From positions 310,001-374,000 of the forward strand of contig NZ_SSWH01000001.1 of NCBI RefSeq assembly GCF_004803505.1: a stretch of DNA of 64,000 nucleotides. The letters run 5' to 3'. This stretch comes from Arthrobacter echini (GTDB lineage: Bacteria; Actinomycetota; Actinomycetes; Actinomycetales; Micrococcaceae). A model generated the notes under the pieces. That model was not told the origin of the DNA, did no database searches, and worked only from the letters and a program-made list of their open reading frames with translations. The translations under genes were made by a program, and so were the position numbers. Shown here piece after piece: positions 1-7,840 of this stretch (positions are counted from its first letter, which is position 1; each line of letters starts with the position of its first letter).

Positions 1-528
1 ACCGAGGTAGGCGCCCTGGTCCACCCCGAACACTTCGAGAAGGTGGCCTCCTACGTGGAGATCGGCAAGTCGGAGGGGACGCTGCTGGCCGGTGGCGGAC
101 GCCCCGAGCACCTCCCGCACGGCAACTACATCGCACCCACGGTCTTCGCCGACGTGGCGCCCGAGGCACGCATCTTCCAGGAGGAGATCTTCGGCCCCGT
201 CGTCGCCCTCACCCCGTTCGACACAGACGCCGAAGCCCTGGAGCTGGCCAACAACACGAAGTACGGGCTCGCCGCCTACATCTGGACGAACGACCTGAGC
301 CGCGCCCACACGTTCGCGCAGAACGTGGAGGCCGGAATGGTGTGGCTCAACAGCCACAACGTGCGCGATCTGCGCACCCCGTTCGGCGGGGTGAAGGCCT
401 CGGGGCTCGGTCATGAGGGTGGCTACCGGTCCATCGACTTCTACACCGACCAGCAGGCCGTGCACATCACGCTCGGTACGGTCCACACGCCGAGGTTCGG
501 TGCCACGGATCCTGCCGCCACCGACTGA
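1..528 (+). CDS. hpaE: 5-carboxymethyl-2-hydroxymuconate semialdehyde dehydrogenase, C-terminal part
   Basis: The reading frame is open from base 1, so the gene begins left of the window and about 175 C-terminal residues remain. They match the end of the aldehyde dehydrogenase superfamily: EEIFGPVV, YGLAAYIWT, the GMVWLN stretch and PFGGVKASGLGHEGG are all in order. The nucleophilic cysteine and the Rossmann core are outside the window. The family oxidises the ring-cleavage semialdehyde with NAD+ to 5-carboxymethyl-2-hydroxymuconate. The HpaE assignment, rather than another ALDH, rests on the downstream hpaD-hpaH-hpaI order; sequence alone would only say HpaE/betaine-aldehyde-type ALDH. A 43-nt gap separates it from hpaD, consistent with one operon. 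Confidence 0.88.
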   Translation, partial: TEVGALVHPEHFEKVASYVEIGKSEGTLLAGGGRPEHLPHGNYIAPTVFADVAPEARIFQEEIFGPVVALTPFDTDAEALELANNTKYGLAAYIWTNDLSRAHTFAQNVEAGMVWLNSHNVRDLRTPFGGVKASGLGHEGGYRSIDFYTDQQAVHITLGTVHTPRFGATDPAATD

Positions 529-571
529 CCAACCCAAGCTCACCCCGTTCGCTCGACGAAGAGAGAATCCC

Positions 572-1651
572 GTGTCCCACAGCATCCCCACGCCCTCCGT
601 CCCGGCACCGGATATCGTCCGCTGCGCCTACATGGAGATCGTGGTCACCGATCTGGCCCGCTCCCGCGCCTTCTACGTCGACGTGCTCGGTCTGCACGTG
701 ACCGAGGAGGACGACGAGGCGATCTACCTGCGCTCCCTCGAGGAGTTCATCCACCACAACCTGGTGCTGCGCAAGGGGCCGGTGGCCGCCGTCGCCGCGT
801 TCGCCTACCGCGTGCGTTCCCCCGAGGAGGTCGACGCCGCGGAGGCGTACTACCGGGAGCTGGGCTGCAGGACCGAGCGACGCTCTACGGGCTTCACGAA
901 GGGCATCGGCGATTCCGTCCGCGTGGAGGATCCGCTGGGCTTCCCGTACGAGTTCTTCTACGACGTGGAGCACGTGGAACGCCTCACCCAGCGCTACGAT
1001 CTCTACTCCGCCGGTGAGCTGGTGCGCCTCGACCACTTCAACCAGGTCACCCCGGACGTGCCGAGGGGCCGGGCGTATCTGGAGGACCTGGGCTTCCGCG
1101 TCTCCGAGGACATCCAGGACTCCGACGGGGTCACGTACGCGGTCTGGATGCACCGCAAGCAGACCGTCCACGACACCGCCCTGACCGGCGGCGACGGACC
1201 GCGCATGCACCACGTCGCCTTCGCCACCCACGAGAAGCACAACATCATTCAGATCTGCGACAAGATGGGCGCCCTGCGGATCAGCGACCGCATCGAGCGC
1301 GGACCCGGACGCCACGGCGTGTCCAACGCGTTCTACCTGTACATCCTGGATCCGGACGACCACCGCATCGAGATCTACACCCAGGACTACTACACAGGCG
1401 ACCCGGACAACCCCACCATCACCTGGGACGTGCACGACAACCAGCGCCGCGACTGGTGGGGCAACGCTGTCGTGCCGTCCTGGTACACCGAGGCCTCCCT
1501 CGTGCTCGATCTCGACGGCAACCCGCAAGCCGTCACCGAGCGTGACGAGCGCAGTGAAATGGCGGTCACCGTGGGCGCCGACGGCTTCTCCTACACCAGG
1601 AGCGACGACGACGGCTCGCCCGAGGGCTTCAAGCTCGGCTCCCAGCTCTGA
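572..1651 (+). CDS. hpaD: 3,4-dihydroxyphenylacetate (homoprotocatechuate) 2,3-dioxygenase
   Basis: This 359-residue protein is a type I extradiol dioxygenase of the vicinal-oxygen-chelate fold, which cleaves the ring of homoprotocatechuate with O2 and a bound Fe(II) or Mn(II). Counting from the GTG at 572, the metal ligands fall at His155 (LDHFN), His214 (MHHVAF) and Glu267 (RIEIYTQDYY), and the acid-base histidine at His200 (VHDTA). These are the same numbers as in the Brevibacterium fuscum and Arthrobacter enzymes, which supports this start. The frame is open further upstream to 413, but that part overlaps hpaE and has no family similarity. A purine-rich GAAGAGAG precedes the GTG. hpaE lies upstream and hpaH follows after 34 nt. 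Confidence 0.95.
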   Translation: MSHSIPTPSVPAPDIVRCAYMEIVVTDLARSRAFYVDVLGLHVTEEDDEAIYLRSLEEFIHHNLVLRKGPVAAVAAFAYRVRSPEEVDAAEAYYRELGCRTERRSTGFTKGIGDSVRVEDPLGFPYEFFYDVEHVERLTQRYDLYSAGELVRLDHFNQVTPDVPRGRAYLEDLGFRVSEDIQDSDGVTYAVWMHRKQTVHDTALTGGDGPRMHHVAFATHEKHNIIQICDKMGALRISDRIERGPGRHGVSNAFYLYILDPDDHRIEIYTQDYYTGDPDNPTITWDVHDNQRRDWWGNAVVPSWYTEASLVLDLDGNPQAVTERDERSEMAVTVGADGFSYTRSDDDGSPEGFKLGSQL

Positions 1652-1685
1652 CACTCCCCGCCCCCGACCGGTCAAGGACACTCCC

Positions 1686-2471
1686 ATGCTCGATCAGCAC
1701 ACCATCAGCCGGATCGCCGACGAACTGCTCGACGCCGCCCGCACGCACACCCAGGTCCCCCTGCTCACGGCGCGCTACCCGGACATGACCGTGGAGGACT
1801 CCTACGCCGTCCAGCGCCTCTGGCGCACGCGGAACGAGGAGGCGGGCCGAACGCTCGTGGGCCGGAAGATCGGCCTGACCTCGCGCGCCATGCAGGAGGC
1901 CACAGGCATCACCGAGCCCGACTACGGTGCCATCTTCGACGACATGGTCCTGGAGACCGGGGCCTCGGTGGGCTGGCACCGCTACACCCGTCCGCGCGTG
2001 GAGGTGGAGCTCGCGTTCGTGCTCGGCCGCGACCTAACCGGCCCGGGCTGCACGCTCGTGGACGTCCTCGACGCGACCGACTGGGTGCTGCCGGCGCTGG
2101 AGATCCTCGACTCGCGGATCGAGATGGAGGGCCGCACCATCGTGGACACCATCGCGGACAACGCCGCCATGGGGGCGATGGTGCTGGGCGGACGCCCGGT
2201 GCGCCCCGACGCCGTCGATCTGCGCTGGATCTCCGCGATCCTGTACAGGAACCAGACCGTGGAGGAGACCGGTGTCGCCGCCGGTGTCCTGGACCACCCG
2301 GCGGCCGGCGTGCACTGGCTCGCGAACAAGATCGCGGCACACGGGGACGGCCTGAAGGCGGGCGACACCATCCTCGCCGGATCCTTCACCCGGCCCCTGT
2401 GGATCGGTCAGGGTGACACCATCCACGCCGACTACGGACCCCTGGGAGCCGTGACATGCCACTTCCACTAG
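1686..2471 (+). CDS. hpaH: 2-oxo-hept-4-ene-1,7-dioate hydratase
   Basis: The 261-residue product belongs to the MhpD/HpaH hydratase-decarboxylase family. It adds water to 2-oxohept-4-ene-1,7-dioate, the third step after ring cleavage of homoprotocatechuate, using a divalent metal. Visible family features are VGRKIGLTS near residue 60, the metal-site stretch RPRVEVELAFVLGRDL near residue 105, and PALEILDSRI. The start at 1686 gives the usual length; the frame extends upstream but into hpaD sequence. Its last 16 bases overlap the start of hpaI, a sign of translational coupling. MhpD (2-oxopent-4-enoate hydratase) is the main alternative, but the neighbours favour HpaH. Confidence 0.92.
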   Translation: MLDQHTISRIADELLDAARTHTQVPLLTARYPDMTVEDSYAVQRLWRTRNEEAGRTLVGRKIGLTSRAMQEATGITEPDYGAIFDDMVLETGASVGWHRYTRPRVEVELAFVLGRDLTGPGCTLVDVLDATDWVLPALEILDSRIEMEGRTIVDTIADNAAMGAMVLGGRPVRPDAVDLRWISAILYRNQTVEETGVAAGVLDHPAAGVHWLANKIAAHGDGLKAGDTILAGSFTRPLWIGQGDTIHADYGPLGAVTCHFH

Positions 2472-3289
2472 GAGAGACTTTCCGCGATGCGCTGGCCTCG
2501 GCGGAGCGGCCGCTCGCCGGTATGTGGGTCTGCTCCGGCAGCCCGCTCGTCGCCGAGATCTGTGCCGGGGCGGGTCTGGACTGGCTGCTCGTCGACGCCG
2601 AGCACAGCCCCAACGGCCTCGAATCGATCCTCGCCCAGCTCCAGGCCGTGCACGGCTACCCGGTGCAGGTCCTCGTGCGGCCACCGGTCAATGACGCGGT
2701 CCTCATCAAGCAGTACCTGGACCTCGGGGTGCAGAATCTGCTCGTGCCGATGGTCCACTCCGTGGCCGACGCCGAGGCCGCCGTCGCCGCGACCCGCTAT
2801 CCGCCGGGCGGTGTCCGCGGGGTGGGCTCCGCACTGGCCCGTGCAGCCCGGTGGAACAGGGTGCCCGACTACCTCGCCACGGCGACCTCGACCATCAGCA
2901 TCACGGTGCAGATCGAATCGACCGAGGCCGTCGAGGCCGTGGAGGACATCCTCGCGGTCGACGGCGTGGACGCGATCTTCGTGGGGCCCTCCGATCTCGC
3001 GGCATCCATGGGCGTGCTGGGTCAGCAGGAGCACACGCAAGTGCGGGCCGCCGTCGTGCACTGCCTGGCGGCCGCGAACCGTGCGGGGAAACCGGCGGGC
3101 GTCAATGCCTTCTCCCCTGCCACGGCGAACGGCTATCTCGACGCCGGTGCCCGCTTCATCCTCGTGGGCGCCGATGTCGCACTGCTTGCCCGCGGATCCG
3201 AGGCCCTGGCCGCCGCCTTCGTCCCTGCATCGAGTGGTGGCATACCGGGTAGCGGCACGTCAGGTGGCGAGCTCAGGCCGAGCTACTGA
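2456..3289 (+). CDS. hpaI: 4-hydroxy-2-oxoheptane-1,7-dioate aldolase
   Basis: This 277-residue protein is a class II pyruvate aldolase of the HpcH/HpaI family. It splits 4-hydroxy-2-oxoheptane-1,7-dioate into pyruvate and succinic semialdehyde, the last step of the pathway. Recognisable motifs are WLLVDAEHSPNG near residue 41 (catalytic His), LVRPPVND, the VPMVHSVADAE stretch, PPGGVRGVG, VQIESTEAVE, and VDAIFVGPSDLAASMG with the metal-binding Glu and Asp region. The start lies inside the end of hpaH (16-nt overlap). The C-terminal 20 residues are rich in Gly and Ser and go beyond the usual family end. A strong hairpin follows 12 nt after the stop, so this appears to be the last gene of the operon. 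Confidence 0.93.
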   Translation: MPLPLGETFRDALASAERPLAGMWVCSGSPLVAEICAGAGLDWLLVDAEHSPNGLESILAQLQAVHGYPVQVLVRPPVNDAVLIKQYLDLGVQNLLVPMVHSVADAEAAVAATRYPPGGVRGVGSALARAARWNRVPDYLATATSTISITVQIESTEAVEAVEDILAVDGVDAIFVGPSDLAASMGVLGQQEHTQVRAAVVHCLAAANRAGKPAGVNAFSPATANGYLDAGARFILVGADVALLARGSEALAAAFVPASSGGIPGSGTSGGELRPSY

Positions 3290-3301
3290 CCGTCCGGGCA
3301 T

Positions 3302-3323
3302 TGACGCGAAAACCCGCGCGTCA
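3302..3323. terminator. Hairpin between convergent hpaI and fmdA
   Basis: A perfect 7-bp inverted repeat, TGACGCG and CGCGTCA, encloses an 8-nt loop (AAAACCCG). It sits between the stop codons of hpaI (+) and fmdA (-) and includes the fmdA stop codon. No T-run follows, which is common in high-GC actinobacteria. A bidirectional terminator is the simplest reading. Confidence 0.5.
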
Positions 3324-4577
3324 GCCGTTCGCGGCCCGCGGCGCTCCGATCCCCGGATCGATCTGCACGGGTCCGGCGGCGGAGGGGCGGATGTCGAAGT
3401 CGAACATCGCCGTCGGCAGGTACACGGTCGAGCAGGAGTTCGGGATGTCGACCACGCCCGAGAGCCTGCCCTCGATGGGCGCGGCACCCAGCAGCAGATA
3501 GGCCTGCTCCGGGGCGTAGCCGAACTTGGTGAGGTAGTCGATCGCGTGCAGGCAGGCCCGCTGGTAGGACAGGTGCGAGTCGAGATAGCGCTGCTCGCCC
3601 TCGAGCGTCACCGACGTCCCGGAGAACGCAAGCCACTCGCTGAACTGAGGTTCCACCCTGCCGGGCATGAAGATGGCGTTCTCGGTGACCCCGTAGGTCT
3701 CCATCCCGCCGGGAATCACGTCGATGGACAGATCGATGAATCCGCCCATCTCGATCCCGCCGCAGAAGGTGATCTCGCCGTCGCCCTGGGAGAAGTGCAG
3801 ATCACCGACGGAGAAATTGGCTCCGTCCACATAGACCGGGTAGAAGATGCGGGTGCCCTTGGACAGGTTCTTGATGTCCTGGTTCCCGCCGTTCTCCCGT
3901 GGTGGGGCCGTGCGCCCGGCTTCCGAGCCCACACGCTCCCACTGATCCCGCGGAAGACCGCCGAGAATGGCGTGGTCCGCCTCGGGTGGCAGTGCCAGCG
4001 GCGGCACGCGCTGGGGATCCGTCGCGATGAGGTCTCCCTCGCGTTTGTTCCACTTCGCCAGGAGTTCCGCGGACGGGGCGGTGCCCATCAACCCGGGATG
4101 GATGATGCCCTCGAACGCCACACCGGGCACGTGCCGTGAGGTGGCGACCTGCCCCCTGAAGTCCCAGACGGCCTTGTACGCATCGGGGAACTGCTCGGTC
4201 AGGAAGCTTCCGCCGTTGTTCTTGGCGAAGATGCCGGTGTACCCCCAGCCCTGCCCGGCGAGCGGACCGGAATCCTCCTGCGGGATGGGCCCTACATCCA
4301 GGATGTCCACCACGAGGAGGTCGCCCGGCTTGGCGCCCTCCACGGCGAACGGCCCACTGAGGGTGTGCACGGTGAGGAGGGGCGCGTCCAGGATGTCCTG
4401 TGCGGAGTCGTCGTTGTGGATGGCGCCGTCGAACCACTCCCGGCAGTCCACGCGGAAGGAGTCGCCCCGTTTGACCGTCGCCACGGGAGGGATCTCAGGG
4501 TGCCAGCGGTTGTGGCCCAGTTTCTCCTGATCCTTGAAGGCCTTGCTGGAATCGAGTGAGAAGAGATGCTCCGGCAT
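3321..4577 (-). CDS. fmdA: Formamidase / acetamidase
   Basis: The 418-residue product is a full-length member of the FmdA_AmdA family, which hydrolyses formamide or short aliphatic amides to the acid and ammonia in the cytoplasm. The N-terminus (LGHNRWHPEIPPV), GDLLVVDILDVGPIP, GVAFEGIIHPGL, DLHFSQGDGEITFCGGIEMGG and the late motif with GYAPEQAYLLLGAAP are all typical. Length matches the Methylophilus formamidase type (about 400 residues). It lies 48 nt downstream of fmdB on the same strand. No amide transporter is adjacent, unlike in Methylophilus, so the amide may come from intracellular metabolism or another uptake system. Substrate (formamide or acetamide) cannot be decided from sequence. 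Confidence 0.92.
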   Translation of the reverse strand: MPEHLFSLDSSKAFKDQEKLGHNRWHPEIPPVATVKRGDSFRVDCREWFDGAIHNDDSAQDILDAPLLTVHTLSGPFAVEGAKPGDLLVVDILDVGPIPQEDSGPLAGQGWGYTGIFAKNNGGSFLTEQFPDAYKAVWDFRGQVATSRHVPGVAFEGIIHPGLMGTAPSAELLAKWNKREGDLIATDPQRVPPLALPPEADHAILGGLPRDQWERVGSEAGRTAPPRENGGNQDIKNLSKGTRIFYPVYVDGANFSVGDLHFSQGDGEITFCGGIEMGGFIDLSIDVIPGGMETYGVTENAIFMPGRVEPQFSEWLAFSGTSVTLEGEQRYLDSHLSYQRACLHAIDYLTKFGYAPEQAYLLLGAAPIEGRLSGVVDIPNSCSTVYLPTAMFDFDIRPSAAGPVQIDPGIGAPRAANG

Positions 4578-4625
4578 GATGTCTCCCTTGCTGTCGGCTG
4601 CGCGTATGGGTCTGTCCGCCCGGCC

Positions 4626-4910
4626 CTACGGACGGGGAAGTTTCCGGTGGAGGGGGTTCGACGTCGTCGGGGTAGGTGGGCGTACGCCGGGGTTCGACGA
4701 CGAGATCACCTCGGGTTCATGGGCGCTGCGCTGGGTGGACTCGAGCAGGCCGAACGCTGCGCTGCCGGCGATGGACAGTCGCGGGGACGGCATCCGGCGT
4801 CGTGAGGTCTCCCCACACACCGCACACGCGATGTCGTCCGGTCGCTCGGCCATCGCGAAGGAGGCTTCGGTCCCATGGCCTGCGGGGCAGCGGAAGTCGT
4901 AGAGCGGCAT
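4626..4910 (-). CDS. fmdB: FmdB-type zinc-ribbon protein
   Basis: This 94-residue protein begins MPLYDFRC like the FmdB/putative regulatory protein family, small zinc ribbons often placed beside amidase or nitrile operons. The usual first CxxCG knuckle is altered: Cys8 is followed by PAGH, so His12 may stand in for the second cysteine, while the second knuckle CAVCG (Cys29, Cys32) is intact. The rest is Ser/Pro-rich and probably disordered. The start was taken at the ATG at 4910 because the family begins MPxYxYxC; a longer frame upstream has no similarity. It is the first gene of an fmdB-fmdA unit. Its role in amide metabolism is inferred from position only. Confidence 0.85.
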   Translation of the reverse strand: MPLYDFRCPAGHGTEASFAMAERPDDIACAVCGETSRRRMPSPRLSIAGSAAFGLLESTQRSAHEPEVISSSNPGVRPPTPTTSNPLHRKLPRP

Positions 4911-5036
4911 CGGTCTTCCTCCGTCTCTCGGGAAACAGCTGCGGACACGTGTCCGGTGAGGAGCAATGTGCCTCAAACCTAGGGAGGCATTCCGGGAAGG
5001 TCAAGCATGCGAGGGAATCGTCATCCCCGGGAATCG

Positions 5037-5048
5037 TAGAGTGGGTTC
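5037..5048 (+). promoter_or_regulatory. -10 hexamer of a leaderless promoter
   Basis: TAGAGT (5037-5042) is followed by exactly six bases and then the GTG start of the UDG-like gene. The same TANNNT-N6-start arrangement recurs at many genes of this window. No convincing -35 was seen. Confidence 0.55.
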
Positions 5049-5720
5049 GTGGAATCCAGCAGTCCTCCGGTGGGTCCGTCCGGGCAGAACGACGACGAGC
5101 CGCGCATAGCTCCGCTGGACAGCTTCGACGCCGTCAGGCATGCCCTGATCCACGACGAGGGCAACCGGCCGATGCGGGAGAAGGGCTGGGAGCCGCTGTA
5201 TACGGCGTCCGCCGATGCACGCATCGCGGTGATCGGGCAGGCGCCCGGTAACAGGGCCCAGGCCAGCGGCATCCCGTGGGACGATGCCAGCGGCAGGAAG
5301 CTCATCGAGTGGCTCGGCGTGACGGAGGAGCAGTTCCGCTCTCCGGAGTTGTTCGCCTTCCTCGGCATGGACTTCTACTTCCCGGGGAGGGGTCGGAGCG
5401 GCGATCTTCCGCCCCGGAAGGGCTTCGCGGCGACGTGGCATCCGCCGCTGCTCGCACTGATGCCCCGGGTCGAGCTCGTCCTCCTGATCGGGCGATACGC
5501 GCAGCTCCACTACCTGCCGTCAGGGCGCCACGGAACGCTGACGGACAACGTGCGCGATCATCGCCGGTTCGGCCCGCTCTGGTTCCCGCTGGTCCACCCC
5601 TCGCCGCTGAACTTCCGGTGGCAGACGAGGAATCCGTGGTTCGTCACTGACGTCCTGCCCGAGCTGCAGGCGCGTGTCCGCACCGCCGTCGAGCACTCCG
5701 GAACTCTCCCGGACGAGTAG
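5049..5720 (+). CDS. Uracil-DNA glycosylase family protein
   Basis: The 223-residue protein is in the uracil-DNA glycosylase-like superfamily. Motif A is VIGQAPGNRAQASGIPWDD (Gly63 onward), and motif B is the HPSPLN stretch at about residues 183-188; a central FLGMDFYFPG resembles the uracil-binding segment. The GQAPG start of motif A is like family 4/5-type and Mug-related proteins, not classical Ung. It probably removes damaged bases from DNA, but the substrate cannot be named. There is a GTG start with a -10 element 6 nt upstream, so the mRNA is likely leaderless. About 100 bp downstream lies a degenerate copy of its own 3' end. Confidence 0.85.
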   Translation: MESSSPPVGPSGQNDDEPRIAPLDSFDAVRHALIHDEGNRPMREKGWEPLYTASADARIAVIGQAPGNRAQASGIPWDDASGRKLIEWLGVTEEQFRSPELFAFLGMDFYFPGRGRSGDLPPRKGFAATWHPPLLALMPRVELVLLIGRYAQLHYLPSGRHGTLTDNVRDHRRFGPLWFPLVHPSPLNFRWQTRNPWFVTDVLPELQARVRTAVEHSGTLPDE

Positions 5721-5741
5721 GCGTCGGTGCCGGCCGGAGCA

Positions 5742-5826
5742 CGCGTCATCATCCCGGAAGTGCCCGAGCTGCACGCGTGCGTCCGCACGGCAGCGCAGTC
5801 CGCGGCCGCGGATGAGTTCGTGCGAG
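5742..5826 (+). pseudogene. Degenerate copy of the 3' end of the UDG-like gene
   Basis: Bases from 5762 resemble bases from 5658, inside the 3' end of the preceding gene: both share GCCCGAGCTGCA and a following GTCCGCAC. Translated, the copy reads VPELHACVRTA against LPELQARVRTA in the gene. No start codon or upstream domain accompanies it. It looks like the remnant of a tandem duplication from which the rest of the second copy was deleted. It is short, so chance similarity is not fully excluded. Confidence 0.4.
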
Positions 5827-5863
5827 TGTCGGTTCCGCCCGGGACGATGCATAGGGTGGATCC

Positions 5864-6415
5864 GTGGCAGACACGGAGTACACCCTGATGACGGTGGGGC
5901 ATGGCACCGCCTCGCAGGAGGCTTTCGCCGACCTGCTTCAGCAGGCCGGCGTCCGGGCGCTGGTCGATGTGCGTATCGGTCCCGGGAGCAGGAAGTTTCC
6001 CCACTTCGGCAAGGACTCCCTGGAACAGTGGCTGCCCGCAGTCGGGATCGCCTACCGCTGGGAGAAGGATCTCGGCGGGTTCCGGAAGCTGCTGCCCGAC
6101 TCCCCTGACGTGGTGCTCCGCAACGAATCCTTCAGGGCGTATGCCGGGTACATGAGGTCCGATGAGTTCACGGCGGCGCTGACGGCACTCCTTGCTCAGG
6201 CCGCAGAGACGCCGACCGCGATCATGTGCAGTGAGACGGTCTGGTGGCGCTGCCATCGCCGGCTCATCGCCGACAACGCGGCGCTGCTAAGGGGTACCAC
6301 TGTGCAGCACCTCATGCCGGGTGGGAAGCTCACCGTCCATCCGCCGACGCAGGGAGTACGTGTTGCGGGGGAAGAGCTCGTGTACGACGCGCAGCCCGAG
6401 CCGTCTACCGGATAA
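5864..6415 (+). CDS. DUF488 family protein
   Basis: This 183-residue protein is a typical DUF488 member: it opens with LMTVGHGTASQEAF, then VDVRIGPGSRKFPHF, and near residue 125 has the CSETVWWRCHRRLIAD block that corresponds to the conserved Cys-x-E...CHR signature. The molecular function of DUF488 is not established. The GTG start at 5864 is preceded by TAGGGT at 5852-5857 with a 6-nt gap, so translation is probably leaderless. It follows the UDG-like gene and its 3' fragment, and converges with a small DUF2256/DUF3253 gene. Many genomes place DUF488 genes near DNA-repair or heat-shock genes, but no role is claimed here. Confidence 0.88.
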   Translation: MADTEYTLMTVGHGTASQEAFADLLQQAGVRALVDVRIGPGSRKFPHFGKDSLEQWLPAVGIAYRWEKDLGGFRKLLPDSPDVVLRNESFRAYAGYMRSDEFTAALTALLAQAAETPTAIMCSETVWWRCHRRLIADNAALLRGTTVQHLMPGGKLTVHPPTQGVRVAGEELVYDAQPEPSTG

Positions 6416-6452
6416 CCATGGGTACGCCGCGCGGAACCTGCAGCCCCAGCAC

Positions 6453-6836
6453 TCAGCGGGGTTGCCGCAGGGACACCGGGCCCTTCGCCGTCGACGGGTC
6501 CACGACGACGCCGCGCTGCACCATCTCCGCCAGTCCGCGGTTGACGAGTCGGCGTGCGGCACTGCGGGCCGACTCCCGCAGTGCCTCGGCTTCCATCCCG
6601 AGGGCCTGGGCTGCGTCGGTCGGATCCACCGTTCCACCCCGCGAAGTGTTCTTCAGCCGCGCGAGCAGCCATGCCTCCAGCTCGACGTCGACTGTTCGCA
6701 CCTTCCGCGCGCGGCACGCGTCGCTGCAGTACACGACCGAATCCCAGTTCCGCTCCCACTTCCTCCGCCATTCGATGCGGCGTCCGCAGGAGCGGCAATC
6801 CTTCGGCTCGTGCACGGTGGACCCGGTGGCGCTCAT
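6453..6836 (-). CDS. DUF2256 and DUF3253 domain protein
   Basis: The 127-residue product joins two small domains. Residues about 10-45 form a zinc-finger-like DUF2256 domain (CRSCGRRIEWRRKWERNW then VVYCSDACRARK, with four cysteines). Residues about 48-115 form a DUF3253 winged-helix-like region, with AWLLARLKN, TVDPTDAAQALG and SAARRLVNRGLAEM. DUF2256-DUF3253 fusions are often found near photolyase-related genes in other bacteria; here the photolyase-related gene is 25 kb away. ATG at 6836 was chosen because the conserved part starts shortly after it; the open frame goes on to 6905 without similarity. Function unknown, possibly nucleic-acid binding. Confidence 0.8.
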   Translation of the reverse strand: MSATGSTVHEPKDCRSCGRRIEWRRKWERNWDSVVYCSDACRARKVRTVDVELEAWLLARLKNTSRGGTVDPTDAAQALGMEAEALRESARSAARRLVNRGLAEMVQRGVVVDPSTAKGPVSLRQPR

Positions 6837-7235
6837 CGACCGAGCATATCCACGGGGCATACCCACGGGAGTCCGGGAATCCGGGAAGCGACTCCGGCAC
6901 ACCACCGAGGTGCATGTCGATCAGCTGCCGGTTCGTGGGTCGCTGCCATGGGCATAGGAGAAGCGATGCGGCAAGGGAAGCGTTCATGGGCACCGTCAAA
7001 TTCACCCAGCGGTGGCAACCGGTACCGTTCACGGCTCGCTGCCGTGACCGCTCGGACTGCCTTGGTCATCGTTCGGGCGGCGCCACCTAACTGTTCGCCG
7101 GCGCCGCCGGGCGCGGATCACCACCGTTACCGTGCGCCGGTCGCTACTTGACCGTTCTCGGAGTGCCTTCGTGTCTGTTCGCTACTGCCGTCAGGCACGG
7201 GATACCAGGGGCAGCTGTGGAACCGTTCCGGCTGG
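6837..7235. other. Intergenic stretch without a recognised gene
   Basis: About 400 bases between two outward-facing genes. Short open frames exist on both strands, but none has a Shine-Dalgarno site plus recognisable protein features. It should hold the promoter of the upstream minus-strand gene and, at its right edge, that of the HTH gene at 7248. Confidence 0.5.
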
Positions 7236-7247
7236 CACAATGAGCCT

Positions 7248-7646
7248 ATGACGGCCAGGCCCCCACGCACCGCTGCAGCGCTGCCGCCCGAGCAGGCGAG
7301 GAAGCTGCACGGAGCACTCACGGAAAGCACCGACGTCACTGTCTTCGTGAACGGCACCGCGCACCGCCTGCCCGACGAGGCCCGGGACGCCGTCGTCGAC
7401 CTGCTCGCACGCCTGTCCGACGGCGATACCGCCCAGGTATCGTCCGTCGCCGAATTGCTCACCACCTCCCAGGCCGCCGACCTAGCAGGCATCTCCAACA
7501 GTTACCTCCGGAAACTCACCGACGCGGGCACCCTTGCCGTGGAGTACCGCGGATCGCACCGGCGTATCCGGAGGGCCGACGTCGAGCAGTGGCTCGGCGC
7601 ACAGACGAGCCGTCGGCAGCATTCCCCTGACGCCCCGGGCCGCTGA
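7248..7646 (+). CDS. Excisionase-family (HTH_17) DNA-binding protein
   Basis: The 132-residue protein ends in a winged-helix excisionase/MerR-like domain: LLTTSQAADLAGISNSYLRKL, a wing with HRRIRRADVEQWL. The N-terminal half has a charged segment with EQARKLHGAL and VTVFVNGTAHRLP, as in actinobacterial antitoxin-like proteins that are usually followed by a PIN-domain toxin. No PIN gene follows here; the next 190 bases lack a gene, so it may be an orphan antitoxin or a stand-alone regulator. CACAAT at 7236-7241 lies 6 nt before the ATG, suggesting a leaderless transcript. Confidence 0.82.
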   Translation: MTARPPRTAAALPPEQARKLHGALTESTDVTVFVNGTAHRLPDEARDAVVDLLARLSDGDTAQVSSVAELLTTSQAADLAGISNSYLRKLTDAGTLAVEYRGSHRRIRRADVEQWLGAQTSRRQHSPDAPGR

Positions 7647-7828
7647 GTCCGGGGGCTGCCGCGATGCTCCTCCGACCAGGAACGACATCAGGCCTGCTCG
7701 CCACGCGCACCGAGCGGTGATCGCAGGGCTGCGGCCGGCGCAAGAAAGCTGAGCGTGCTGTGGACAAGTTTCTCTGCACTACTACTCCACACTGGCTGAA
7801 TGCAATCGCCATTAGTACACGTATTCGA

Positions 7829-7840
7829 TAAAATTCTCGT
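7829..7840 (+). promoter_or_regulatory. -10 hexamer TAAAAT of a leaderless promoter
   Basis: TAAAAT (7829-7834) stands 6 nt before the ATG at 7841, inside a notably AT-rich stretch (about 7780-7845) that contrasts with its surroundings. It probably drives the DUF222-HNH gene without a 5' leader. Confidence 0.6.

Noticed and set aside
467-1687. Long minus-strand open frame of about 400 codons opposite hpaD
   Set aside because: Its product is a Val/Asp/His-rich shadow of the hpaD coding frame without any domain; hpaD has all catalytic residues.
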